Origin: Phycisphaerales bacterium
Lineage (GTDB): Bacteria; Planctomycetota; Phycisphaerae; SM23-33
Direction of reading: 5' to 3'
Assembly (NCBI GenBank): GCA_003171235.1
Contig: PMYM01000014.1
Location: 1,553 to 23,400, forward strand
Length of the DNA: 21,848 nt
Both the position numbers and the translations under genes were made by a program. Below the pieces are notes generated by a model, which had not been told where the DNA came from, ran no database searches, and saw only the letters and a program-made list of their open reading frames with translations. This document shows positions 6,974-14,735 of this stretch, piece after piece (position 1 is the first letter of the stretch; each line of letters starts with the position of its first letter).

Positions 6974-7773
6974 TCGCTCACACCCTTCGTGTCCTTTGCC
7001 CCCAGGTGCTTGCACAACTCATTTACGAAGGAATAGAAGCCAGGAAATAGTAGTAAGCCCGCCTCCGCATCATCAGCCGAAACTTTATCCCCGGTCGGGT
7101 GTCCATACTTGTTGCGAAGCCCTCGCGCATGGTCGAATATTGCCGATAGTTTACGGTCCAGCGCGTCAGTAAGCGCCCCCGGAAGTTGGTTTTCACCTGC
7201 AAGTTGCGTAAGGCAACTGCGCGCAATCTCAAAGACTTCAGACACAACTACTCTGCCCTTTAGTTTCTTGCCTATTCGCTCTGACCATGGTTGCACGTCG
7301 GCATTCGCAATTTGTTCCGCCAGTAACAATACCAGCCGTTCACAAGCGCAACCCAGCGTTACGGCCGACGCCCGATAAAGCCCCGCAGACCATGCCCCTA
7401 CGGCTTCGTCAAGATAGGTCATTACGATTTCATCGGGCTTTTCGACTCGGCGGCTAACGGTGGCTAGATACTTCGGCGGGTCATGCGGGGATTGCTCGCC
7501 CCGTTCCAACAGTTTCTTTCCGCGTTCTGTAACTAAAAGGCGGCATGGCTTCCACCCAATAGCAGCAGGGTCCATGGAATCGCCAGGTAAGGCAACAACG
7601 CCAACGCGGGCCAGATTCCACCAGTGTTCCAGGGCAGCGCCCGCGTCGAACACGATGCTTTTCTGCCTGCAAATTTCCGCCAAATCGGCAAAGAAGGTGA
7701 ATACATATTTAGGCGACGTGCTGAGTAGGGACACCTCCATAAGTCGCCTCATTGCATCGTTATCTTTGCTCAT
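6970..7773 (-). CDS. HEPN-type protein with winged-helix-like N-terminus, 267 aa
   Basis: The C-terminal domain (about 115-255) looks like the HEPN superfamily, close to DUF4145. It has a helix pair (YLDEAVGAWSAGLYRASAV and CACERLVLLLAEQI) and later the motif RNKYGH, where R220 and H225 fit the R-x4-H signature of HEPN ribonucleases, followed by PTG. The N-terminal half (about 5-95) ends in LLVTERGKKLLERGE, typical of winged-helix domains. HEPN proteins often cut RNA in toxin and abortive-infection systems, and DUF4145-like domains are known companions of restriction systems. The gene overlaps the hsdS stop by four bases (7770-7773) and the next gene by four bases (6970-6973). No separate antitoxin of the MNT nucleotidyltransferase type is present. 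Not all HEPN domains are catalytic, so RNase activity is a prediction. Confidence 0.72.
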   Translation of the reverse strand: MSKDNDAMRRLMEVSLLSTSPKYVFTFFADLAEICRQKSIVFDAGAALEHWWNLARVGVVALPGDSMDPAAIGWKPCRLLVTERGKKLLERGEQSPHDPPKYLATVSRRVEKPDEIVMTYLDEAVGAWSAGLYRASAVTLGCACERLVLLLAEQIANADVQPWSERIGKKLKGRVVVSEVFEIARSCLTQLAGENQLPGALTDALDRKLSAIFDHARGLRNKYGHPTGDKVSADDAEAGLLLFPGFYSFVNELCKHLGAKDTKGVSE

Positions 7774-9176
7774 GCGATTGCCCCCTTCACCGGGCGCGTG
7801 CCCAGGATCATTTCTTCCACTTCCTTGACCACTTCGGCCGACAGTTTCGCGGCGGCCTGCCGCTCGCGGGCGACTTCGGCGCGCTTCTGCGCCACCATTT
7901 CGACAATCCCGCGCTGCACGTTCAAGGGCGGCAACGGCAAAGGAAGCCCCCGAAGATCGTTGCTGTTAAGCGAAGCCAGGTTGGTTGTTTGCTTCGCTCT
8001 AGACCGGAAGTAGTTGCGGGCCGGGCTTGTATGCATGTATTCAAGAACATAATGGGGCAACGCCGCGTCGCCGATCATCCGCACTTTAAGAATATGGTTT
8101 TGGTGTACGCAATCCGGGATTTCGTCATTCCAGATTGCAGGCCGGCCGACAAGATCGGCGCTGTTGCCTTCGCATACCAGCAAGTCGCCGGCCTTCAACC
8201 GGAAGGCTTCCATTTCCGAATCCGGCACTTCGATATACTTTATTTTGTCCAGGTCCAGCCGGCCCGCTTGCACGTTGGCGACAGCAAGGTATGGCCGGGC
8301 GTGTGCGCCGGGGCGATTGCCGGGGCACTTCTGCAAGCCGTAGGACACCTTGGCAATGTCGCCCAGGGCCACAAGCGGATACTTCACCTGGGCAAGTTGC
8401 CGGCCGCTTGCCAGGTCGCGGCGCAGGTAATCGACGCTCCATCGCTCCAGGTCCTTCCAGTACACGGCGAAGACCTTGGGCAGCATGTCGGCTTCGGCGG
8501 CCTGGATACCCAGGCGCTTCAAGATTTCCCGGCCTATTGCCGCTTCCAGGGCGTCGGCTCGTGCCTTGGCTTGAGCGATAGCGGCTTGGGCTTCCCGCCA
8601 GCGCCGTACAATTGCGCGCTGCACGGGCAGCGGCGGAAGTGCTATTGGGAAGCCAAGGAATTCTTCTTCTTTGAAACGATTACGGCTCACAGCAGCGGAC
8701 CCGATGGAAGCGGCGTTGACGGCCTGGATAAACCTATCCGTAATGCAGAACAGATACAGGTACTCCGGCAAAAGTCTGCTTGCTTCGACCTGGAATTGTG
8801 GAAACTCGCCGGAAACAAAGAAGCCGTTGTGCTCTTGGGGCACCACGGCGAAAGACACCTTCCAGGCGAAAAGTCGATTGTAGATCAGCGCCCCCGCAAC
8901 AACGCGGTACAGGTGACTTGCGCTTGTAGTGTTGCTATTGACGGTTTCGCGGTGAAACGTGCCCTGGCCGTACCATTTCACGCCGATCATACGGTATTCG
9001 TCTTGCGGGTTGACCTTCACTCTTTCCGCAATCGGGCGCACCACTTCCCCCACGCGGCCAATAGTCCATCCTGGCGGTACGCGGTCGAAACGCAGAACCT
9101 TGTTAGGATTTATCCAACGCTCCAGCTCGCGCCACCAGACAACGCAGGCGTGGGGATTCCCCGCAAGTACGCTCAT
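7770..9176 (-). CDS. hsdS: Type I-like restriction-modification specificity subunit
   Basis: A 468-residue S subunit that gives sequence recognition to the methyltransferase/nuclease encoded just upstream. It has the two-fold layout of HsdS: target-recognition domain 1 (about 1-185), a coiled-coil spacer starting with PPLPVQRAIVRRWREAQAAI (about 186-235), target-recognition domain 2 (about 240-410), and a second spacer starting with PPLNVQRGIVEMVAQKRAEV (about 420-455). The paired PPL-x-VQR-x-IV motifs are characteristic. Its ATG overlaps the stop of the upstream gene (ATGA at 9173-9176). The two domains are unlike each other, so a bipartite asymmetric target is expected, but the sequence recognised cannot be read from the gene. 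Confidence 0.95.
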   Translation of the reverse strand: MSVLAGNPHACVVWWRELERWINPNKVLRFDRVPPGWTIGRVGEVVRPIAERVKVNPQDEYRMIGVKWYGQGTFHRETVNSNTTSASHLYRVVAGALIYNRLFAWKVSFAVVPQEHNGFFVSGEFPQFQVEASRLLPEYLYLFCITDRFIQAVNAASIGSAAVSRNRFKEEEFLGFPIALPPLPVQRAIVRRWREAQAAIAQAKARADALEAAIGREILKRLGIQAAEADMLPKVFAVYWKDLERWSVDYLRRDLASGRQLAQVKYPLVALGDIAKVSYGLQKCPGNRPGAHARPYLAVANVQAGRLDLDKIKYIEVPDSEMEAFRLKAGDLLVCEGNSADLVGRPAIWNDEIPDCVHQNHILKVRMIGDAALPHYVLEYMHTSPARNYFRSRAKQTTNLASLNSNDLRGLPLPLPPLNVQRGIVEMVAQKRAEVARERQAAAKLSAEVVKEVEEMILGTRPVKGAIA

Positions 9177-11458
9177 GCGCCGGCCTCTGTGGTTGTAAAG
9201 GCGGCTGGATTGGCGCGGAAGCCATGATACAGCCCCAAGGCGGTAGTGCCGGAGATTACGCCAGCCGGCAAACCTAGTTTTGCATCTTCGTATAACTCCG
9301 TTGTATCCGGCTCGCCCGTGGCGGTGATGCCGACGTGCTCGGCTTCGTACAGGAAAACCGGGTATGGAAATCGCTCCTTCAGCATCGCGCGGGCTTCCGC
9401 CTGGATACGTTCTTCCATGTCTCGGCTGTACTGCGCTAGGGCGCCTTTGGCTTCCTTGTGCTTCTTGGCATCCTTGGCAGCCTTCGCCGCGTCGGCTTCT
9501 GCCTGTAGCCGGTCCGTTTCAGTTTGGATTTCTGCGGCGTACTTGGCGCGGGTTTCTTTTTCGGCGGCGGCTTTCTTGCGGTCAAACTCGGCTTGTTCTT
9601 TTTCAGTGAATCGCTGCATAAACAACAGCGACGCCTTGACGCTCGCCCCGGATGACATGAAAGCATCTTGCGGCAGGCTCACCACGGCCCGAATAAAGGC
9701 GCGGTCTTCGCAGAATTCGCGGACGTACGCCAGCGATGGGTTGTTGAAAATACCTTCTGGCAGGACGATTCCCAGCCGCCCACCAGGTTTCAGTAGCGAC
9801 AGGCAACGCTCAATGAAGAGGATCTCCGTCTTGATCTTGCCCAGCTTGGCCTTGCCGTCGCCGTTGCCCCGCGCCTTTGGCAGGTCAAACAGCATGGCGA
9901 TGGGCTTGCCCCTGGCGGCGCGGACGCGGGCTTGGGCTTCGCGGTAGGCGTCGCCGAAGACTTCCAGGTATTCCCGCTCCGCTTCGGCGCTGGCGGTGAT
10001 TTGTTCATCCGTCACCACGTCTGACGGTTCCACGCTTGCCCCGAAGGGCGGATTGGTCAAGATGATGTCGAATCGGCCTTCAAAGATACCGTTGACGTTC
10101 AAGAAACCGTCATGGTGGTGTACGCCGCCGTGCCCGTCGCCGTGCATAATCATGTTCATCTTGGACGTGCGGGCCATGCGGTCGTTAGCGTCGGTTCCGT
10201 AAATGCAGCGATTCGCCAGCGTCCAAAGGCGAGTATCTTCCCGTGATTGGTCAAGCCGGGCCTGGATCTCATCATACTTCAAGCGAAGGGCCTGGGCTTT
10301 CTGCGATTCGGGCTTCTTCATGCCTTCGATTTTGGCCTTGAAGCCCTGATATTCCTTGTCCGCGTCGGCAAGGATTTGCTGGCGGACGATTTCAAAGAAG
10401 CGAATCAGGAAGCCCCCGGACCCGCTCGCGGGATCACAGATAACATCGCCTTCCTTGGGGTCCACCATGCGCACCATGAATTCGACAATCGGCCGGGGCG
10501 TGAAGAATTGCCCGATCTCGCCCCGGAAGGTCTTGCCCAGAAATCTCTCAAAGGCAATGCCCTTTATGTCTTCACTGGTGGCTGACAGGTTGTAGCGCTC
10601 CAGTTCCTTGACGATAGCCAGGCCGGTAGCGGGGCGAAGGTTTAAGGTTTCGTCACGGTCGAAAATCCTGTCGGCCCGGTAGGCTCGTTTGGTTTTCTGG
10701 AATAGGTCTTCAAGCGGGTTGTCGCCGATTTGCTCTTGCAAGAACTCGACGGAAAAGATGTTCTTGCGGGCCTTCCTAGCGGCAAGCTCGCGTTCGACAT
10801 ACACCTTGACGAATAGGATTTTGGCGATTTCGTCAAAGGCGGCGACCGGGTCTTTCTTCTCCCGGTTGCGAATGATGTTGTGGCACTTGTGCAACAGGTC
10901 AGCGAATTCGTCTTCCTTGAAGACTTTCAGCCGGGCAAGCAATTCCTCAATCTCTTTGTCGCTCGCGTCGGCGTGGGGTATGCCTTCGATTTCTTCCAGG
11001 TAGCCAGGCATCCGATCCTTGCGGACGCGCCAGAAGCGGGTTTCCTTGCTGTTGTGCGTAACGAAAAAGGGGGCGTTGGCAATCCGGGCGTAGTTGTCGC
11101 CCTGGGCGTAGTCGGCAGGGCAAATCGCAACGTTGTCTGATTTGCACTCTACCACGATTAGGGGGCTGCGGCCGTCGGCCTTATCCTGGGCGGTCTTCCA
11201 GATAACAAAATCGGCGCGGGCACGGCCAGACCCGCGCCCGGTAACTTCACGCTCTTCGTCGGTTTGTTCGAGGGAAAAACCGTATTCATTCACCAGCACG
11301 CACAGGTAGCCCTGCCGCACCTGTTCTTCCGGCGTTTCCACCAGCCAAATGCTGCGTACATGGCTCCAGATTTTCCCCTTGCCATCGCGGCGGATTTCCA
11401 GCTTGGCCACGGCGGGCGCAGCTTCGGCCACGGCGGTTGTCTTTGGTTTCTTGGACAT
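9173..11458 (-). CDS. Restriction nuclease-N6-adenine methyltransferase fusion (HsdR-N + HsdM)
   Basis: One polypeptide with cleaving and modifying parts. From the ATG at 11458 it has 761 residues; a TTG start 12 codons upstream is possible. The N-terminal domain (about 30-150) resembles the HsdR N-terminal nuclease: EEQVRQGY, then RADFVIW with D83 and VVECK with E104 and K106, an intact PD-(D/E)XK core. A helical segment follows (about 160-310), then an N6-methyltransferase with motif I DPASGSGG (342-349) and motif IV NPPFG (469-473). The end holds KPGGRLGIVLPEGIFNN and a long charged coiled coil (about 590-690). No helicase motifs are present. With hsdS downstream, the pair resembles two-subunit type IIB/BcgI-like enzymes (RM plus S) more than classical type I. 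It is the first gene of the coupled operon. Confidence 0.92.
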   Translation of the reverse strand: MSKKPKTTAVAEAAPAVAKLEIRRDGKGKIWSHVRSIWLVETPEEQVRQGYLCVLVNEYGFSLEQTDEEREVTGRGSGRARADFVIWKTAQDKADGRSPLIVVECKSDNVAICPADYAQGDNYARIANAPFFVTHNSKETRFWRVRKDRMPGYLEEIEGIPHADASDKEIEELLARLKVFKEDEFADLLHKCHNIIRNREKKDPVAAFDEIAKILFVKVYVERELAARKARKNIFSVEFLQEQIGDNPLEDLFQKTKRAYRADRIFDRDETLNLRPATGLAIVKELERYNLSATSEDIKGIAFERFLGKTFRGEIGQFFTPRPIVEFMVRMVDPKEGDVICDPASGSGGFLIRFFEIVRQQILADADKEYQGFKAKIEGMKKPESQKAQALRLKYDEIQARLDQSREDTRLWTLANRCIYGTDANDRMARTSKMNMIMHGDGHGGVHHHDGFLNVNGIFEGRFDIILTNPPFGASVEPSDVVTDEQITASAEAEREYLEVFGDAYREAQARVRAARGKPIAMLFDLPKARGNGDGKAKLGKIKTEILFIERCLSLLKPGGRLGIVLPEGIFNNPSLAYVREFCEDRAFIRAVVSLPQDAFMSSGASVKASLLFMQRFTEKEQAEFDRKKAAAEKETRAKYAAEIQTETDRLQAEADAAKAAKDAKKHKEAKGALAQYSRDMEERIQAEARAMLKERFPYPVFLYEAEHVGITATGEPDTTELYEDAKLGLPAGVISGTTALGLYHGFRANPAAFTTTEAGA

Positions 11459-11571
11459 GGGCACCAGATTACCGCCGGCGGCATGTAACGTCAATTACCG
11501 ACGATGGCATTCCATTCCGGCGTCCGATTTGTGAGGCCCCCCTCTTTTGTCGATTTTAAGGTAGACCAAGT

Positions 11572-11586
11572 TTGGCCTTTGGCCAA
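11572..11586. promoter_or_regulatory. Inverted repeat upstream of the restriction operon
   Basis: TTGGCC-TTT-GGCCAA is a perfect inverted repeat with six-base arms, about 115 bp upstream of the methyltransferase start. On the minus strand it lies upstream of TTAAAAT, which could be part of a -10 region. It could be an operator or a promoter-proximal regulator site. No controller (C) protein gene is seen, although the AlpA-like protein in the operon could bind it. Confidence 0.35.
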
Positions 11587-11657
11587 GCGTCGCCCCCTCC
11601 AAGCGGCCCGACGACACTTGCCCCACCTCGGTGACCCTATGATCTTCCCCCTTTCTT

Positions 11658-11852
11658 TCATCGCCCATGAAGGCCACGCCGCATACCCTCGGCATTCTTC
11701 AGGAATTCTTCCTGAGAAGCGTTCATCCGGCGTGTGGCTTCATCTACATCCTTGGAAGTGGTCAAGGCCATTAGCAACCCGCCTGCAAGCAAGGCCAAGA
11801 CGACGCCAATTACGATGTAGATCATCAGATTGGATTTCTTCTTCGGCTGCAT
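11658..11852 (-). CDS. Small single-pass membrane protein, 64 aa
   Basis: The protein has a short basic start (MQPKKKSN), one hydrophobic membrane segment (LMIYIVIGVVLALLAGGLL, about 9-28), then a charged helical tail (DEATRRMNASQEEFLKNAEG). GGGGAG precedes the ATG closely. It follows the secreted coiled-coil protein by 53 bp on the same strand and may share its transcript. Short basic N-terminus followed by a membrane segment predicts an inner-membrane protein with the tail outside the cytoplasm. The family is unknown to me. Confidence 0.65.
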   Translation of the reverse strand: MQPKKKSNLMIYIVIGVVLALLAGGLLMALTTSKDVDEATRRMNASQEEFLKNAEGMRRGLHGR

Positions 11853-11905
11853 TTGCTCCCCTTTCTTGCCCGGCTATTTTTTGCCGGTTCTATCCTTGCC
11901 AACGG

Positions 11906-12802
11906 CTACTTGTTTTCCTTTTCAGGATCGACACCTGTCTTCAGCATCTGCGCGAATTGATCCGCTGTCAAACCGGCCCGGACTTGATCTAGGGGAATCG
12001 CGTTGTAGATCGTTTTGCCTGCCCCTGTCGTACCGGTGTATTGCCAGGTTCCGATAATGGCCGCCCCGCCGGTCCAAACAGCGCCATCCACGAGGCCCTT
12101 CGTCGGCCAACCCTTTAGCCGCACTACTGCTTCTTCTACTTCTCTGCGCCGATCTCGGTCCACTATTCCAGTAATCAACATTTCGTCTTCCCCGAGCACT
12201 TGAAATACCTTCGCGTAAATTACCCCAAATTCACCTATGCGCAGATTGGGAAGCCCAAGCTCGTACTCCGCCGTATTCGATTCTGTCAGCATCTTTCTTC
12301 GCTCGGGTGTGTCACCGGGTATCGGCACAGGGGGTCCCAACAATGGCCCTCTGGGCTTAGGGCTAGGCGGATTCCCAGGGGCGGGCAGGGCGGCAAGCAA
12401 GGCCTTTTTAGCATAGGTGGTCGGGCCGCTGGCCGGGAAGGGTGCGACCTTGCGGCTACTTTGAAAGCGAAGATCAAAATCCGGCAAGCGAACGAACTTG
12501 CCATCCACCATCGCGTACTTCTGCTTGTATTTCTCATAAAGGGCGGCTTGACTGACGGGTGCGGTGGTTGCCCGAGATCCCCCCGATGGAACCTGCTTTA
12601 CTTGCTCGGCAAGGGCTTTGTTTTCCGCCTGAAGCTTCTCGATTTGCTTCGTCTTCTCTTCCAAGGCATTTTGCAGCATCTTCACTTCGGCCCGCAGCAA
12701 GACAGCCTCGTCGGCTGATTGTGTTGCCGGCTGCTGGCCGGGAACCGAAACGGAAAGAACGGCTACGGTCAATGCAGCAAGGATCAATGATTGCCGCCCC
12801 AT
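11906..12802 (-). CDS. Secreted coiled-coil protein, 298 aa
   Basis: I do not recognise the family. The ATG at 12802 is chosen because AAGGAG lies six bases upstream and because it gives a clean signal peptide (MGRQSLILAALTVAVLSVSV, then PGQQ). After this come a coiled coil (about 32-70, with KMLQNALEEKTKQIEKLQAE), a Ser/Thr/Ala linker, and a region with YAMVDGKFVRLPDFDLRF. A proline-rich stretch follows (APGNPPSPKPRGPLLGPPVP), then a C-terminal domain (about 190-298) with GVIYAKVFQVLGEDEMLITG and DAVWTGG-like strands. It is probably exported to the periplasm or cell surface. It is followed by the 64-aa membrane protein. Secreted cargo in an element of this kind is unusual; function unknown. 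Confidence 0.8.
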   Translation of the reverse strand: MGRQSLILAALTVAVLSVSVPGQQPATQSADEAVLLRAEVKMLQNALEEKTKQIEKLQAENKALAEQVKQVPSGGSRATTAPVSQAALYEKYKQKYAMVDGKFVRLPDFDLRFQSSRKVAPFPASGPTTYAKKALLAALPAPGNPPSPKPRGPLLGPPVPIPGDTPERRKMLTESNTAEYELGLPNLRIGEFGVIYAKVFQVLGEDEMLITGIVDRDRRREVEEAVVRLKGWPTKGLVDGAVWTGGAAIIGTWQYTGTTGAGKTIYNAIPLDQVRAGLTADQFAQMLKTGVDPEKENK

Positions 12803-13167
12803 GCTGTTCTCCTTGATTCCGCCGGAATCATGTGTGCGGCCGCCCGGCCCGGCGAAAAAACGGGAGGCCACCAGCTACTACCCCGACGGAAGGCCTGCGA
12901 CAGCCTATGGACGAGGGTTCACCGGTGGACTCCCTTTTCAGGGAGCCCACACAGCGTTTGTCTCGTCCAAGCAAAGATGTCGCAGTTCTCCGTCGGATCG
13001 AACGCCGCTAGGGCTGCATTCCAAATTGTTGCCAGCAAGGATAGCGTGCAGAATTCTTTTGGCAAGCAAGGAAGGGTTCAAAAATCGCTGTTGCTTAGTA
13101 GGCCAGGAAGTCTTTCAGGCCTTTGAATCAAGGCGGCAGAAAGCTAAGGGGAAGGAAAACGATGTCT
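12803..13167. other. Gene-free stretch with two stem-loops
   Basis: 365 bp between two minus-strand genes. I see no credible coding region. At 12815-12829 GATTCC-GCC-GGAATC forms a short stem directly upstream of the Shine-Dalgarno sequence of the secreted protein and could affect its translation. At 12926-12949 GTGGACTCCC and GGGAGCCCAC form a ten-pair stem (one G-U pair) with loop TTTTCA. No T-tract follows it, so it is not a clear terminator. The stem shares GGACTCCC with the larger hairpin at 14806-14865. Confidence 0.5.
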
Positions 13168-14064
13168 TCACATATAATCATCTATCCCTCCTTCTAGCAG
13201 CAATTCAATTGGCAGCTTTTTCATGGCCGTTTCAGGGTGGAATCCTGGGATTCTTCTTTTGGCGAATTTCCTGATTTCGTACGCCGACGCGTTAGCTTCT
13301 CGACGAGCCGCTGCCCTAACGATCAGTTCCCCCGCCCTGCGGTATTTATCGGGATATCCAAGCCCCTGACCGTAGTTGATGCTGATTTCTTTCTTAGCCC
13401 GCCCACGCCCGAAGAACTGCTTTCCAAGCAGCCTCTTGTCGGCTTGCTCAAGACAAATGTGCCTCTTCAACACGCTTCTTAGATTCGCCGTGGTTAAACC
13501 TTCCGGAATTCGAACTCGCAGGCGCCTCACCATGCTCGCCCCGAAGGCACGCAGTTCTATGTGAAGACATGGCCTATCCGTGAATCTGGAAGGCTTATCC
13601 GAATACCTGGTGAGAACCAGGCTAGGCCATTTCTTCTTCCTTGAATAGTAAGTCCCCCGGTAGTAGGTTGCCTTGTGCTTGCCATGCCACTTCTTGACAA
13701 GATGAAGCTCAATAAACCTTCGCAAGCTCCTGATAGCTTCCTTGTCGGCCGCCTCGATATCCAATGCAATATGTAATTCGCTGACCAAGGGCTGCAAGGA
13801 TGATCGTTTCGCTATTCTCATCAGGGCCAGAATCACCTTGCGCGTTGGCCGATCAAGCTTAAGCCGAGCATGATAACGATCGTCCCACTTCATTCTGTAC
13901 TGGCGCATTCTCATTCGTCCGCAGGCTTGCTTGAGCTCAGCGAATTCGAGGTTAGCAGGCTTTCGGGCAAGCCAAATAACGATCGTGTCAACGTAAATGC
14001 GGGGCGGGAAGAAGCTAGCCACAGGAGGGACTGCTAGGCCCGAGCACGGTTCTTTTCTCTCCAT
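13168..14064 (-). CDS. Hypothetical protein, 298 aa, possible replication-initiator-like
   Basis: The start at 14064 (MERKEPCSGLAV) is chosen for the AAGGA upstream; a longer reading to 14202 lacks support. The protein is very basic. It contains IYVDTIVIWL near residue 23, then VSELHIALDIEAAD (about 105), a Tyr/Lys-rich stretch (KATYYRGTYYSRKKKWPSLV), RYSDKPSRFTDRPCLHIELR with RAFGASMVRRL, and a helical C-terminus with YPDKYRRAGELIVRAAARRE. The order 'xLDxALDI ... TYYxG ... RxYxK ... xRxELR' recalls rolling-circle replication initiators of the Rep_trans kind, but the match is by eye and weak, and I cannot name the catalytic tyrosine. The gene stands alone, with no neighbour closer than 100 bp. 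It could equally be a DNA-binding protein of unknown type. Confidence 0.6.
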   Translation of the reverse strand: MERKEPCSGLAVPPVASFFPPRIYVDTIVIWLARKPANLEFAELKQACGRMRMRQYRMKWDDRYHARLKLDRPTRKVILALMRIAKRSSLQPLVSELHIALDIEAADKEAIRSLRRFIELHLVKKWHGKHKATYYRGTYYSRKKKWPSLVLTRYSDKPSRFTDRPCLHIELRAFGASMVRRLRVRIPEGLTTANLRSVLKRHICLEQADKRLLGKQFFGRGRAKKEISINYGQGLGYPDKYRRAGELIVRAAARREANASAYEIRKFAKRRIPGFHPETAMKKLPIELLLEGGIDDYM

Positions 14065-14175
14065 GCTACACCATCCTTCTTCTAGCCGGGCCGGTCCCGG
14101 CGAGGCGTGGAAGGATAGTGCCAAAACCACGCACTCGCCGGAATCGCTTCGTCGCCCATTAGTGGCGCACCTGGC

Positions 14176-14204
14176 TGACAAGATATATCCATCGCTTGAC
14201 AAGA
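14176..14204. repeat. Direct repeat TGACAAGA x2, 21-bp spacing
   Basis: TGACAAGA occurs at 14176-14183 and 14197-14204, start to start 21 bp, about two helical turns, with ATATATCC between. CGTCAAGC at 14211-14220 carries the inverse half. The site lies upstream of the 298-aa basic protein on the minus strand and could be an operator, or an iteron-type site if that protein is a replication initiator. Confidence 0.3.
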
Positions 14205-14339
14205 AATGAGAACGTCAAGCTGTGCTTCAGGGAAAAGGGGCAAGAAATGATTCTTCACATCAATTGGGAGATGGTCGGACGGCATCGGCCAAAATGAACC
14301 GAACGCCTAAATCATAAGCTTGAATTACTTGCGGTAGGC

Positions 14340-14374
14340 CCCCGCCTAGCACGGCTTTTTCGCTTCCGGCCCGC
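14340..14374 (-). repeat. 35-bp attachment-like repeat, middle copy
   Basis: It reads CCCCGCCTAGCACGGC, TTTTT, then CGCTTCCGGCCCGC. It matches the right copy at 33 of 35 positions and the left copy at 29 of 35. On the minus strand it encodes GSEKAVLGG. Similarity to the left copy runs on rightwards through the recombinase remnant, while its left flank is unrelated to the left flanks of the other two copies. It therefore looks like the junction between element 1 and element 2. Confidence 0.7.
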
Positions 14375-14705
14375 CCAGCGGGCAGGCCGATGATTTCCAT
14401 ATAAACTGTTCCCAAGGGCTCCGGGGAGTCCGGGTAGTTGGGACTACCCTTGCCAACTGCATGGACCAATATACGTCCGTCCCCGCCCGGGGGCAAGAGA
14501 CTTCGCAGAAGGTCCGCTTCTTGGCACGATGAGGCTCTCAAGGTGGTGCATCCGGGCCATGTATTTGACGCGAGCCGTATCTATCTGCTGCACGTGTGTC
14601 GCCTCGCGCTCTAATAGTGCCTGCTTCGAGGATAGGTCGGCAAGCTGGCGATCTAGTCGGCCTCTTTCCCCATCGAGTTCTCGCCGTTTGACCTGAGCAG
14701 CATCC

Positions 14706-14735
14706 TTGCTGATAAGGTTATACTTGCATTAGAAT
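14706..14735 (+). promoter_or_regulatory. Possible promoter for the nuclease gene
   Basis: TTGCTG (14706-14711), an 18-bp gap and TAGAAT (14730-14735) resemble a sigma70 promoter reading towards the nuclease gene at 14968. The sequence lies inside the recombinase remnant and would give a leader of about 225 bases containing a large hairpin. Low certainty. Confidence 0.25.

Larger units (their letters stand above)
2523..14340. mobile_element. Integrated element 1, serine-recombinase type, with restriction operon
   Basis: The segment lies between two copies of the 35-bp repeat (2523-2557 and 14340-14374). It begins at the left with an intact large serine recombinase whose last codons lie in the repeat. 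Its cargo is a resolvase, small proteins, a restriction-modification/HEPN operon, secreted and membrane proteins, and a possible replication initiator. No phage structural genes, conjugation genes or transposase are visible, so it is best called a serine-recombinase genomic island or an integrative element of unknown transfer mode. The boundaries are inferred from where the flanking sequences of the repeats stop matching. Confidence 0.65.

Noticed and set aside
7752..9227. 491-aa plus-strand open frame
   Set aside because: Exact antisense of hsdS, with no recognisable motif or ribosome site.
9173..11458. Complete type I, BREX or DISARM system
   Set aside because: No helicase-translocase, PglZ, BrxC or DrmA/B-like gene is present. 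Only the RM fusion and HsdS are supported.
11495..11695. 66-aa minus-strand open frame upstream of the restriction operon
   Set aside because: No ribosome site and no protein-like composition. It covers the inverted repeat and probable promoter and overlaps the end of the 64-aa gene.
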